Assembly: GCA_011053055.1 (NCBI GenBank)
Contig: DRHT01000047.1
Coordinates: forward strand, 124,001-188,000
Source: Halopseudomonas sabulinigri
Lineage (GTDB): Bacteria > Pseudomonadota > Gammaproteobacteria > Pseudomonadales > Pseudomonadaceae
Length of the DNA stretch: 64,000 nucleotides
Direction of reading: 5' to 3'
Shown here one piece after another: positions 1 through 7,936 of this stretch. The translations under genes and the position numbers were made by a program. Numbering within the stretch: the stretch's first letter is position 1; every line of letters begins with the position of its first letter. A model generated the notes under the pieces. That model was not told the origin of the DNA and made no database searches. It saw only the letters and a list, made by a program, of their open reading frames with translations.

Positions 1-972
1 CTGTTGATAGATCCGGTTTTTGAGCAAGCCCAGCGCGATCTGTCGCTTCTTCGCGAACTGGGCCTGCAACTAAAATTGGTGGTCGACACCCACGCCCACG
101 CTGACCACATCACCGCAGCCTGGCTACTCAAACAGAAAACCGGCTGTTTGATCGCATCGGCTGCGGTTATCAATGCAGAACATCTGGATATCCCCTTGCG
201 TCACGGTCAGGCTTTCGGCGTGGCGGGAGTGAGCCTGGAAGCGCGTGCTACGCCCGGCCATACCGGTGGCTGCATGAGCTACGTGTTGGCCGATCAGTCG
301 ATGGTGTTCACCGGCGATGCGTTGCTGATTCGCGGTTGTGGGCGCAGCGATTTTCAGGAAGGTGACGCTGCAACGCTTTACCACTCGATAACCGAGCAGT
401 TGTTCAGCCTGCCAGATGCTTGCGAGGTTTATCCCGCGCACGACTACAACGGCCGTACGCAGAGCAGTATTGGCGAAGAGCGGCAGTACAACGCCAGAGT
501 CGGCGGCAGCGCTAACGAGGCGGATTTTGTAGGTTACATGCAAGCGATGAATCTGCCGCACCCCAAGAAAATCGATGAAGCTGTGCCAGCCAATTTGCGC
601 AGTGGCCGCCCGGAAAACGGCAAGTTGCCGCCCGAACCAGACTGGGCAGACGATCTGCGCGTCACCTATGCTGGTGTGCCGGAGGTAGGCTCTGAGTGGC
701 TACTCCAGCATGCAGCTCAAGTCACTTTGCTGGATGTGCGCCAGGCTGGCGAAGTGATTCCGGGTGAGCTGCCGGAGGTGCTTAAGCAGGCGCTGCAGAT
801 CCCCCTGGATCAACTGCGTCAGCGTGTCTGCGAAGTACCCAACGGGCAGCCAGTGGTTACCCTATGCCGTTCCGGTCGACGCTCGGCTATGGCTGTTGCG
901 ATACTGCGCGAACAAGGTATGGAGCAGGTTGCTAGTCTGCGTGGGGGGTTGCTGCCGCTGGGGCATGGCTAG
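1..972 (+). CDS. Persulfide dioxygenase-like MBL-fold hydrolase fused to a rhodanese domain (5' truncated)
   Basis: The frame is open from the first base, so the true start lies upstream; about 323 residues are visible. The N-terminal part is a metallo-beta-lactamase fold with the metal-binding motif THAHADH, followed by GHTGGC and the ligand-bearing segments TGDAL and YPAHDY. This pattern matches ETHE1-type glutathione persulfide dioxygenases, which oxidise glutathione persulfide to sulfite in sulfide detoxification. The last ~85 residues form a rhodanese domain with an intact active-site loop CRSGRRS, so a sulfur-transfer step is probably coupled in the same chain. Family members of this fused type are usually about 350 residues, so only some 25-30 residues are likely missing. 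No partner gene lies immediately downstream. Assignment to the fused persulfide dioxygenase class is good; the exact substrate is inferred. Confidence 0.85.
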   Translation: MLIDPVFEQAQRDLSLLRELGLQLKLVVDTHAHADHITAAWLLKQKTGCLIASAAVINAEHLDIPLRHGQAFGVAGVSLEARATPGHTGGCMSYVLADQSMVFTGDALLIRGCGRSDFQEGDAATLYHSITEQLFSLPDACEVYPAHDYNGRTQSSIGEERQYNARVGGSANEADFVGYMQAMNLPHPKKIDEAVPANLRSGRPENGKLPPEPDWADDLRVTYAGVPEVGSEWLLQHAAQVTLLDVRQAGEVIPGELPEVLKQALQIPLDQLRQRVCEVPNGQPVVTLCRSGRRSAMAVAILREQGMEQVASLRGGLLPLGHG

Positions 973-1210
973 CCGCGGCAGTGCATGCCTTCGTTTGTCG
1001 CACTACAATGGTGCAAGCGTGTGGCGACGATCACAGCAGCATTACCGTCAGTGCGCCGCATAACGGCGGTTAATTGCAGGTTCTCAGGGATGAGTAATTT
1101 ATTTTTTCATTTCCTGAACAAATGGCCAGCTTTTTGCTGCAAGCTTTGCATCCGCCGTTCTCAACGCAAGCATGGCGGTCGCCGATAACTAGATTCCAGG
1201 AGAAGTATCC

Positions 1211-2281
1211 ATGAGTTTGAAACGCACTCTCGCACTGGCAGCCGCTCTGGTGTTGCCCATGCAGGTAATGGCAGCGGAAGATCCATTGAAGGTGGGTTTT
1301 GTTTACGTTGGCCCTATTGGTGACCACGGTTGGAGCTATCAGCACGATCAGGGCCGCAAGGAGCTGGAAGCGCATTTTGGCGACAAGGTTCAGACCACCT
1401 ACGTTGAAAACGTCAACGAAGGCGCTGATGCCGAGCGTACCATTCGCCGTCTGGCGCAGGCCGGTAACGACGTGATCTTCACCACCTCCTTCGGCTTCAT
1501 GAACGCCACCGCGCGGGTAGCCGCTGATTACCCAGACAAGACCTTCATGCACGCTACTGGCTACAAGCAAGCGGACAACCTGGGCACCTATCTGTCGGTC
1601 ACTTATGAAGGCCGTTATGTCACCGGTACTGCTGCTGGCATGGTGACCAAGAGCAACACTATCGGCTACATCGCTTCTTTCCCGATTCCAGAAGTGATCC
1701 GCGACATCAATGCGACGTTCATGGGCGCTCGTGCGGTCAATCCTGATGTTGAAATGAAGGTTATCTGGGTTAATACCTGGTTTGACCCCGCCAAGGAAGC
1801 TGACGCAGCCAACACCCTGATCGACCAGGGCGTGGATGTCATAGTGCAGCACACCGACAGCCCAGCACCTTTGCTGGCAGCGCAGAAACGCGGCGTATGG
1901 GGTGTGGGTCAGGCGTCAGATATGAGCCACTTTGCTCCTGAAGCGCACCTGTTGTCCGTGGTCAACGATTGGGGCCCTTACTACATCAAGAGTGTTCAGG
2001 ACGTGATGGACGGCACTTGGAAGACTGGTGATTATTGGGGCGGCATCCATGACGGCGTGATCAAGATCGAAGCCATCAGCGAAAAGCTGACTGCTGAGCA
2101 GCGCAGCAAGGTTGACGCGATGATCGCATCTATCGATAGCGGTGAGTTCCACCCCTTCACTGGCCCGATCAAGGACCAGAGCGGTACCGTTCGTGTTGCT
2201 GACGGCGTGGAAATGACGCATGAGGAGTTGGCGGGTATGGATTGGTACGTTGAGGGTATGACGGCGACTATTCCGCAGTAA
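1211..2281 (+). CDS. BMP-family ABC transporter substrate-binding protein (PnrA-like)
   Basis: A 356-residue periplasmic binding protein of the basic membrane protein (BMP/PnrA) family, which binds purine nucleosides or related bases for ABC import. The N terminus is a Sec signal peptide (MSLKRTLALAAAL..., cleavage near AMA-AED) without a lipobox. Family features include GFVYVGPIGDHGWSY near the mature N terminus and the NWGPYY segment late in the protein. The start is fixed by a ribosome site AGGAGAAG 7 bases upstream. It stands alone: a good rho-independent terminator follows and no ATPase or permease genes are present, so the rest of the transporter must be elsewhere or has been lost. The 8-oxoguanine deaminase-like gene 2 kb downstream suggests a purine substrate; that is inference. 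Confidence 0.87.
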   Translation: MSLKRTLALAAALVLPMQVMAAEDPLKVGFVYVGPIGDHGWSYQHDQGRKELEAHFGDKVQTTYVENVNEGADAERTIRRLAQAGNDVIFTTSFGFMNATARVAADYPDKTFMHATGYKQADNLGTYLSVTYEGRYVTGTAAGMVTKSNTIGYIASFPIPEVIRDINATFMGARAVNPDVEMKVIWVNTWFDPAKEADAANTLIDQGVDVIVQHTDSPAPLLAAQKRGVWGVGQASDMSHFAPEAHLLSVVNDWGPYYIKSVQDVMDGTWKTGDYWGGIHDGVIKIEAISEKLTAEQRSKVDAMIASIDSGEFHPFTGPIKDQSGTVRVADGVEMTHEELAGMDWYVEGMTATIPQ

Positions 2282-2344
2282 GCTTGATGTGCTCTTGCTG
2301 ACAGCGCGCCCATCACGTGGCTATCAGTGGGATTCGTAGTTACT

Positions 2345-2373
2345 AAAAACCCGGACTTTGGTTCGGGTTTTTT
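2345..2373 (+). terminator. Rho-independent terminator after the BMP gene
   Basis: Stem AAACCCG (2347-2353) pairs with CGGGTTT (2364-2370), followed directly by more T residues. It lies 64 bases after the stop codon of the BMP gene and should end that transcript. Confidence 0.85.
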
Positions 2374-2392
2374 ATGGGCTACATCTAGATAA

Positions 2393-2490
2393 TGATCGTT
2401 CCCATGCTCCGCGTGGGAAAGTGGCCTGACAGTCTGATCGTTCCCACGCTCCGCCGTGGGAATGCAGCCCCGGACGCTCTGCGTCCATCA
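2393..2490. repeat. Two adjacent GTTCCCA...TGGGAA intergenic palindromes
   Basis: Two copies of the short palindrome GATCGTTCCCATGCTCCGC-GTGGGAA lie here, the second followed by the companion hairpin GGACGCTCTGCGTCC. The same module recurs at 3406, 4002, 19387, 19713, 20951 and 21030. Such REP-like palindromes are common between pseudomonad genes and give rise to spurious short reading frames. Confidence 0.8.
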
Positions 2491-2533
2491 CGTGCACATG
2501 CTCAGCCACGCAGCAGATTGGCATCATCAGCCT

Positions 2534-2748
2534 TTCGCCTTGATGGCGAGTCAGGGGAAATGCATGGCCATTTCCCCCGACACCCCCTAGGCCACCCCAA
2601 CTGCACGGCCCTTCGGGTTCGCTGCGTTGCTCGGTCTGGCGGGGATGCGCGCAAACTCGGCGCTACGCACCTTAGACACCGCGCACATCTTTTTCCCGCC
2701 AGCCCTGTGCTACTCGCCCGTGCAGACGGGGAATTGGGTTTCGTGCAT
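2534..2748 (+). repeat. 215-bp interspersed repeat, copy A
   Basis: This block begins with a CGCC-TTGAT-GGCG hairpin, continues through GGGGAAATG...CATTTCCCC, TAGGCCACCCCAACTG and GGGTTCGCTGCGTTGCTCG, and ends with TACTCGCCCGTGCAGACGGGG. Near-identical copies occur at 4080 (inverted), 17092, 19483 and 21090, with diverged copies at 7406, 7694 (inverted), 61966 and 62461. It sits in a 610-base gap (2282-2891) that otherwise holds only the terminator and palindromes. Reading frames through it are not genes. Confidence 0.85.
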
Positions 2749-2891
2749 TACTATGGGCATTTTCAAAGCGCAGCAAGCTGCGCTCGCGAACGTTATCAAC
2801 ATCAAATTCATGATTGGCAAACCTGTCGCGATGCCTTGCCTCTCGATAGTATCAGCGATTATCGGACGTTCACTTTTTATAAGCAGGTTAT

Positions 2892-3341
2892 ATGCAAGAG
2901 AGCTTTGTTCTGTACCTGCAGTATCTTGAAACCATCAAGGCCAAGTTGCCTTTGCAGGTTTTTGAGTTCGCGTCGAATGAAAACCGACATAATCTCGACA
3001 GCGCCCACTCGCTTCACGATGCCTGGTTAACGTCATTAACGGTCAAGGAAAACAGGCGTGCTCAAAGACCGTTTGAACCGAAACCCACCATTGAAATCGT
3101 TCTGCTCGGCCCGCTGCACGACAGGGAAATTGTGCTCTCATACGTGAATGTCTCCTCTTATCGAGTCGAAGGTGAGCCAAATTGCTTCAACGCAGCTGAC
3201 ACTCTTCACGGCGATGTTGATCGTCATGAGGTAAGAGTGTCCGAAGATGGCTTAATCGTTCACGAGATAAAATTCAGCTCCCGCTCAAGCATCATAATTA
3301 CCTGCGATAATTTCGCCTGTACCGAGCGGGAATATTCATAA
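2892..3341 (+). CDS. Hypothetical 149-residue cytosolic protein
   Basis: I do not recognise the family. The product is a soluble protein of mixed composition with no signal peptide or membrane segment. The first 50 residues look helical, and the second half, around residues 65-140, is rich in predicted beta strands (IEIVLLGPLHDREIVLSYV, then VHEIKFSSRSSIIITCD). Coding quality looks real: composition is ordinary for a protein and differs from the repeat-derived frames on either side. G+C is clearly lower than in the core genes. It lies with the DUF3592 gene inside a cassette bracketed by inverted 215-bp repeats, so recent acquisition is likely. The ribosome site is weak (AGG at -7). Function unknown. 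Confidence 0.65.
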   Translation: MQESFVLYLQYLETIKAKLPLQVFEFASNENRHNLDSAHSLHDAWLTSLTVKENRRAQRPFEPKPTIEIVLLGPLHDREIVLSYVNVSSYRVEGEPNCFNAADTLHGDVDRHEVRVSEDGLIVHEIKFSSRSSIIITCDNFACTEREYS

Positions 3342-3405
3342 CCAGCGACTGCTACTGATGACGTCTGAGCTTTTATCCGGTACGCAGTCACGCCAACATA
3401 ATTGT

Positions 3406-3433
3406 TTTCATGCTCTCGCGTGGGAACGATCAA
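3406..3433 (-). repeat. Single inverted GTTCCCA-type palindrome
   Basis: A partial copy of the short palindrome in reverse orientation (CATGCTCTCGCGTGGGAACG) lies between the two cassette genes. Confidence 0.6.
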
Positions 3434-3529
3434 AGGGTTGGCAAAGACGTTTTGTGTTCGCAATATCGAAAGCACTTGTACATCGCCTAGCAAGCCAGGT
3501 TCTTTCTAATCTCTTTCATATTTGAAAAC

Positions 3530-4006
3530 ATGCCAAGCCCATATTTAGAAATATTCATCGTTTTGTGTACGGAGCTGATTGCAATTATTTGCGCGCTGGC
3601 ATATTTCGGCGGCATCTGGGATCTCTATAAAGCTTGGGATTCGAGTGAATGGAAGGAAACCAAAGGTCGTATTTTGTACTTTGGAGTGACCACAAGTGAC
3701 GAGGGTGACGGTCCGGCTACGTACCACACGACAATTGAATACAAGTACATCGTGGATGCTCAAATATACCGTTCGAGCGAGGTCGGTTTTCTCGGAATGC
3801 GGGCGGCAACGAAGCGAAATGCGGAGGCGCTCATAAAACATCTCAGAGAACCTGGAGACCTGTCAGTTTTCTATAACCCCAGAAAGCCGCAAGAATCAGT
3901 GTTATTGGCTGGGCTTAACAAGGGCCACATTCTTTCAGGTGCGTATGTTTCAGGGGTTACCTGTTGGATCCTGTACGCGCTGTTTCAGGTGTGGGTCAAA
4001 ACTTGA
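3530..4006 (+). CDS. DUF3592-type membrane protein
   Basis: A 158-residue protein with a membrane segment at each end (about residues 7-30 and 135-153) and an extracytoplasmic beta-rich middle region. The middle has the DUF3592 pattern: a WKETKGRILYFGV strand, then YHTTIEYKYIVDAQIYRSSEV, and later VFYNPRKPQESVL before the second helix. DUF3592 proteins have no established biochemical role; some sit near immunity or toxin genes. The stop codon TGA is the first three bases of a GATCGT-type palindrome, so the repeat appears to abut or to have truncated the 3' end. Lower G+C than the neighbours, in the same cassette as the 149-residue gene. Confidence 0.8.
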   Translation: MPSPYLEIFIVLCTELIAIICALAYFGGIWDLYKAWDSSEWKETKGRILYFGVTTSDEGDGPATYHTTIEYKYIVDAQIYRSSEVGFLGMRAATKRNAEALIKHLREPGDLSVFYNPRKPQESVLLAGLNKGHILSGAYVSGVTCWILYALFQVWVKT

Positions 4007-4031
4007 TCGTGCCCATGCTCCAGCGTGGACA
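4002..4031 (+). repeat. GTTCCCA-type palindrome overlapping a stop codon
   Basis: The module TGATCGTGCCCATGCTCCAG-CGTGGACA begins at the stop codon of the DUF3592 gene, so that gene's TGA is supplied by the repeat. Confidence 0.7.
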
Positions 4032-4079
4032 CGGTCATCGCCGTCCAGTTCGACATCCTGAGGAGCGAATATCATGGAT

Positions 4080-4293
4080 CACGCACGGACCCCAAGTCCC
4101 CGTCTGCACGGGCGAGTAGCACAGAGCTGCCGGGGAAAAGGTGCGCGCGGTGTCTGAGCGAAGCGAGTTTGCGCGTGCCCCCGGCAGATCGAGCAACGCA
4201 GCGAACCCGCAGGGCCGTGCAGTTGGGGTGGCCTAGGGGGTGCAGGGGGAAATGGCCAAGCATTTCCCCCGCTCGCCATCAAGGCGAAAAGCT
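4080..4293 (-). repeat. 215-bp interspersed repeat, copy B (inverted)
   Basis: Reverse-complement copy of the block at 2534-2748. It fills most of the 355-base gap between the DUF3592 gene and the 3' end of the amidohydrolase gene; nothing else is visible in that gap. Confidence 0.85.
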
Positions 4294-4361
4294 GACTTGA
4301 ACCATCAGCACCGCTGCCGAATTTGGCCTCGTAAAGGCTTGGCCGATCGCGACAAGAGCGA

Positions 4362-5720
4362 TCAACTCCGAATCAACTGCGCCACCGACTCCTGCACCCG
4401 AGCCGTCAACTCCGCCTCATCCAGCCCACAAATATCGCCATTCTCAATAGCTGGCCGGCCCTGAATAAAGCTGTACTTCACACTCACCGGCTCACCACAC
4501 ATCAGTGGCGCGGTCAGCGGGCTATGTACACCGGCGAATCGCGGCTGGTTGATGTCGTAGAGCACCAGATCGGCGGCCATACCTACGCTCAGCTCGCCCA
4601 CATTATCCAGGCCCAGCAGCTTGGCACCGTTGCGGCTGCCCCAGCCCAGCACCTTTTCCAGCGTGGTCGCATCCGGGCCGTTGACGGCGCGGTGAATCAG
4701 CCATGCCATGTTCAGTTCCTGCAGCATCGAGCCGGATTCGGCCGAGGCGGAGCCATCCACGCCCAAGGTGATGGCCATACCGGCTTTCTCCATGGCGATG
4801 GCCGGGGCGATGCCGCTGCCAAGACGGCAGTTCGAGGTGGGGCAATGAGCGATGCCGGTGCCAGTGCTGGCGAGGCGGTCGATGATGTAGTCGTCGCAGT
4901 GCACCAAATGGGCATACCAGACGTCGTCGCCCAACCAACCGCAATCAGCGGCGTGGTCTACGGCGCGCTTGCCGTACTTCTTCAGCGAGGCAACTTCGTC
5001 AAAGCCAACTTCAAGCAGGTGCGAATGCATGCCTAGCTTGTGCTCGCGGGCGTAGTCTGCCTGTGCGCGCAGCCCGTCCGGCTCGCTGGAATGGATCAGG
5101 CTGGTCGGTGCGACCACCAGCTTGCGCATGGCGTCGCCACCGTCCTGATGGTAACGGGTGCGGCTGGCGTCCAGCCGTTCGATGATCTGGTCGATGGTTT
5201 CCGGGGTGATGCCGTGCTCGATCATGCCGTGGTGGCTGCCCACTTCGGTGGCGCTGCCCCGGCAGAGTACCAGGCGCATGCCCAGTTCGTCGGCCGCTTG
5301 CCACACGGCGTCTTCCAGCTCTGGGCTAGTGCTTGCGTGGTATAGGTAGTGGTGGTCCGCGCAGGTGGTGCCGCCGGAGCGCAGTAGCTCATACAGGCCC
5401 AGCCGGGCGGCGTGGTACATCAGCTCGGGAGTGACCTTAGGCCAGTAGCGATAGGGCACGGAACCCAGCCAGTCGTTCAGGTTCTGGTTTAACCCCTCCG
5501 GCACGCCCTTCATTATCGACTGGGCGAGATGGTGGTGGGTGTTTACCAGGCCAGGCCAGACCACACAGCCTGCGGCATCAATGATCTGCTCGGAATGGTC
5601 AGCAAGTGGCTGCAGATTGCGGCCCATCTCGGTGATCTTGCCAGCGCTGATGCGTATATCGCGCGCATCGCTCTGGGTTGGGGAAAAAATTGCGGTCGCG
5701 TTCTTGATCAGGTACGCCAT
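4362..5720 (-). CDS. 8-oxoguanine deaminase-like amidohydrolase
   Basis: A 452-residue amidohydrolase of the ATZ/TRZ/guanine-deaminase superfamily, closest by eye to pseudomonad 8-oxoguanine deaminases, which convert 8-oxoguanine to urate plus ammonia in the cytosol. The N-terminal beta sandwich precedes the metal motif NTHHH at residues 60-64; later ligands are the His of GMHSHLLE, the His of LVHCDD and the Asp of GVDGSAS. The segment SATEVGSHHG and the full length fit the family. Start: ATG at 5720 with GGAG-like bases upstream. The gene is divergent from the 2-oxoglutarate oxygenase gene 560 bases away, and the BMP binding protein is nearby, which together suggest a purine-base salvage or oxidation locus. 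Other deaminase substrates (isoxanthopterin, s-triazines) cannot be excluded. Confidence 0.82.
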   Translation of the reverse strand: MAYLIKNATAIFSPTQSDARDIRISAGKITEMGRNLQPLADHSEQIIDAAGCVVWPGLVNTHHHLAQSIMKGVPEGLNQNLNDWLGSVPYRYWPKVTPELMYHAARLGLYELLRSGGTTCADHHYLYHASTSPELEDAVWQAADELGMRLVLCRGSATEVGSHHGMIEHGITPETIDQIIERLDASRTRYHQDGGDAMRKLVVAPTSLIHSSEPDGLRAQADYAREHKLGMHSHLLEVGFDEVASLKKYGKRAVDHAADCGWLGDDVWYAHLVHCDDYIIDRLASTGTGIAHCPTSNCRLGSGIAPAIAMEKAGMAITLGVDGSASAESGSMLQELNMAWLIHRAVNGPDATTLEKVLGWGSRNGAKLLGLDNVGELSVGMAADLVLYDINQPRFAGVHSPLTAPLMCGEPVSVKYSFIQGRPAIENGDICGLDEAELTARVQESVAQLIRS

Positions 5721-6277
5721 ATAACTGCTCCTCTAGCCAGCCAAAGAGCAATGTCCCGGAGCCTAGCCCCTGACCGCTTCTACTCTAGTGCACGTGCGGG
5801 TAAAAAACAGCCGGGTATAAGCCCAGCCAGTTGTTTGCTAGCAAGCTGGTGCAATTTTCTAACCAACCTGTCATTAGGCTACCAGCCCAGTAAATAGGCG
5901 CATGCTGCTGTTATGTGCAGTGATAGAAGAGCAAAAATGGTGCAAGTGGTCAGCTTTCTGTGCAAAGGCGGTGCAGTGCTTCCATGCGTCTTGTACGGAG
6001 TAGTTTGCGAGCAAGCCAGAGCAGCTATGGCCTTGGTATGAAAAACACGATTTGGCCCGATAACTGCTTGATAAAATCAGCCGCCGGATTATCATCGGCA
6101 ATGTGAGTAGAAGCTGTCAGGGGGCATTACCCCAGGTCATTGCTCAGTTTACGGTCGGACGATGCGCGTTGCGCAGCGGACAAGCCGGACTGACAGGCCA
6201 CAGCCTCCCTTCCGACATTGCCCCGCACGCCATTCTCCGTCCCTTGCGCCCACACGGGCACTACTCGGAGATTCAAG
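5721..6277. other. Divergent promoter region, no gene seen
   Basis: A 557-base gap between the amidohydrolase and oxygenase start codons. Reading frames here have poor composition. I see no riboswitch-like fold or repeat. It must hold the promoters of both genes. Confidence 0.5.
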
Positions 6278-7294
6278 ATGACAACTACCTCAACAACCCC
6301 TGAATACGGCCTTAAAGAACTGCAGCTGGAAACCACATTCGGCGGCATGGGCAAAGAAACTGCGCGCACTATTCCACTGATCGACCTCAGCGATTTTGAG
6401 AATCGCCGTGCAGAGATCACCGAGCAACTGTGGAAAGCCGCGACTGAAGTCGGCTTCTTCCAGTTGGTCAATCACGGTTTGGACGTCAAGCTGGTGCAGA
6501 GCGCCTTTGAGTTGTCCGAGGCCTTTTTCAGCCTGAGCCAGGAACAGAAAGCGGCCTTCCCGCTGAAAAAGGGTCTGAACACCGGTTGGGAATTTATGTC
6601 GCAAGTGCGGCCCTCCACGCGCACGGCCGATCAGAAGGAATCCTTCCAGATCACCCTGCCGCACATGGATGATCTTTGGCCGAACCAGACAGTGGTGCCG
6701 GAATTCCACCGCATCATGCTCGACTTCGAATACCGCGCCTGGCTGTTAGGCATGGACGTGCTGTCCTGCTTCGCCGAGCGCCTGGGCTTTGCGCGTAACT
6801 TCTTTACCGAAGCCCATGACCGTCGCCAGCCCGATTACCAAAGCACCCTGCGCTTGCTGCACTACCTGGCCATGCCCGAGGAAAATCAGGACGAAAGTCT
6901 CTGGCGCGCCGGCGCGCATACCGACTTTGACTGCCTAACCATGGTGTTCCAGAAGGAAGGTCAGGGCGGCCTGCAGGTCAGCCCCGGTAAAGATGCTGAG
7001 GGCGCTGGCGACAATCGCGAGTGGAGCAGTGTGGTGCCGCGTAACGACATCATCACCTGCAACATTGGCGACATGCTGATGCGCTGGAGTGACGATCAGC
7101 TCAAATCGACGCTGCATCGGGTGCGCATGCCCAAGCCGGGTGAGTATCGCGGTCCGCGTTACAGCATGGCGTTCTTTTGTCAGGCCAATAAGAACGTGAT
7201 GATTGAGAGTCCGGCTGGTAAGTATCCGCCGATTTCAGCGGCTGATTATTTGTTGCAGCGGATCCAGGCGAATTTTGCTGAGGCTAAGAAGTAG
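6278..7294 (+). CDS. 2-oxoglutarate/Fe(II) oxygenase, isopenicillin-N-synthase family
   Basis: A 338-residue non-haem iron dioxygenase. The N-terminal DIOX_N region carries the ETARTIPLIDLSDF strand; the catalytic double-stranded beta helix has the iron facial triad as HTD (in AHTDFDCLTM) and the His of TLHRVRMP, with RYS (RYSMAFF) for the 2-oxoglutarate carboxylate. Plants and pseudomonads use this family to hydroxylate small molecules. I chose ATG 6278 because GGAG lies 8 bases upstream; an in-frame ATG at 6218 would add 20 residues with no homology-like content. Divergent placement beside the 8-oxoguanine deaminase-like gene hints at oxidation of a purine or related heterocycle, which is inference. 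A strong terminator follows. Confidence 0.85.
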   Translation: MTTTSTTPEYGLKELQLETTFGGMGKETARTIPLIDLSDFENRRAEITEQLWKAATEVGFFQLVNHGLDVKLVQSAFELSEAFFSLSQEQKAAFPLKKGLNTGWEFMSQVRPSTRTADQKESFQITLPHMDDLWPNQTVVPEFHRIMLDFEYRAWLLGMDVLSCFAERLGFARNFFTEAHDRRQPDYQSTLRLLHYLAMPEENQDESLWRAGAHTDFDCLTMVFQKEGQGGLQVSPGKDAEGAGDNREWSSVVPRNDIITCNIGDMLMRWSDDQLKSTLHRVRMPKPGEYRGPRYSMAFFCQANKNVMIESPAGKYPPISAADYLLQRIQANFAEAKK

Positions 7295-7310
7295 GTTTTG
7301 AGCTTTGGCG

Positions 7311-7337
7311 TAAGGGCTGCTTCGGTAGCCCTTTTTT
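7311..7337 (+). terminator. Rho-independent terminator after the oxygenase
   Basis: Stem AAGGGCT (7312-7318) pairs with AGCCCTT (7327-7333), loop GCTTCGGT, then a run of T. It ends the oxygenase transcript. Confidence 0.9.
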
Positions 7338-7405
7338 GTGGGTTGGGTTTGTGATGGACCGCTTTCAGAATGGCGTTTTAGGGAAGTTATGGTTTCTTCT
7401 TCCTC

Positions 7406-7613
7406 GCGCGCTTTTCGCCTTGCTGGCGAGTCCCCTTTCTTTGCTTGCCCAAAGAAACGGAACCCAAAGAAAGGGCACCCCCAGCCAAGCTGGCCTGCGG
7501 CTTCTCTGCGTTACTCGGTGTTGAGCGCGCCTGCGGAACTCGTCGCTATGCTCCTCAGACAGTCCTCGGCTTAATCGCTCAACCCCTGCGTTACTCGGCA
7601 GCTTGGAAGGGGG
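7406..7613 (+). repeat. Diverged 215-bp repeat, copy C
   Basis: Begins with the CGCC-TTGCT-GGCG hairpin, then departs from the main family (CCCTTTCTTTGCTTGCCCAA) and rejoins it at the CTCTGCGTTACTCGG and GGAACTCGTCGC segments. With copy D it fills the 642-base gap 7295-7936; no gene is supported there. Confidence 0.6.
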
Positions 7614-7693
7614 ACGAAAGGCCGGAGCTCGGAGTCCTGTCGGGCTTGGTTGTTTGATCGAAACTTGAACATCAAAACCGAATGCTGCACGGC

Positions 7694-7885
7694 CTGAATA
7701 GTCCCATCTGAGCGGGCGAGTAGCGCAGAGCTGTTGGGGAAAAGGTCCTCGCGGTGTCTGAGGTGCGCAGCGCCGAGTTTGTGAGCGGCCGGCTAGGTGG
7801 GCCCCCGGCAGATCGAGCAACGCAGCGAACCCGAAGGGCCGCGCAGCTGGGTGCCCCCTTGGCTCGCCTAGAGGCGAGAGCGTAA
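7694..7885 (-). repeat. Diverged 215-bp repeat, copy D (inverted)
   Basis: Reverse orientation copy containing GGGCGAGTAGCGCAGAGCTG, CGAGCAACGCAGCGAACCCG and a terminal GGCTCGCCTAGAGGCGAGAG hairpin. Tail-to-tail with copy C. Confidence 0.7.
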
Positions 7886-7936
7886 GTCAGCCAAGCTCAG
7901 GGGCCAATCTCAAAACAGATAGCAAAAAATTGATCA

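Noticed and set aside
2392-3030. 212-codon frame on the plus strand starting with a palindrome-derived peptide
   Set aside because: It is a translation of the palindromes and the 215-bp repeat; composition is non-protein-like and it overlaps the start of the better 149-residue gene.
5721-6277. Purine riboswitch before the deaminase or oxygenase
   Set aside because: I looked for a guanine or adenine-type three-way junction and saw no conserved loops.
7445-7657. 70-codon frame in the 7.3-7.9 kb gap
   Set aside because: Derived from the diverged 215-bp repeat; Pro/Arg-rich without ribosome site.
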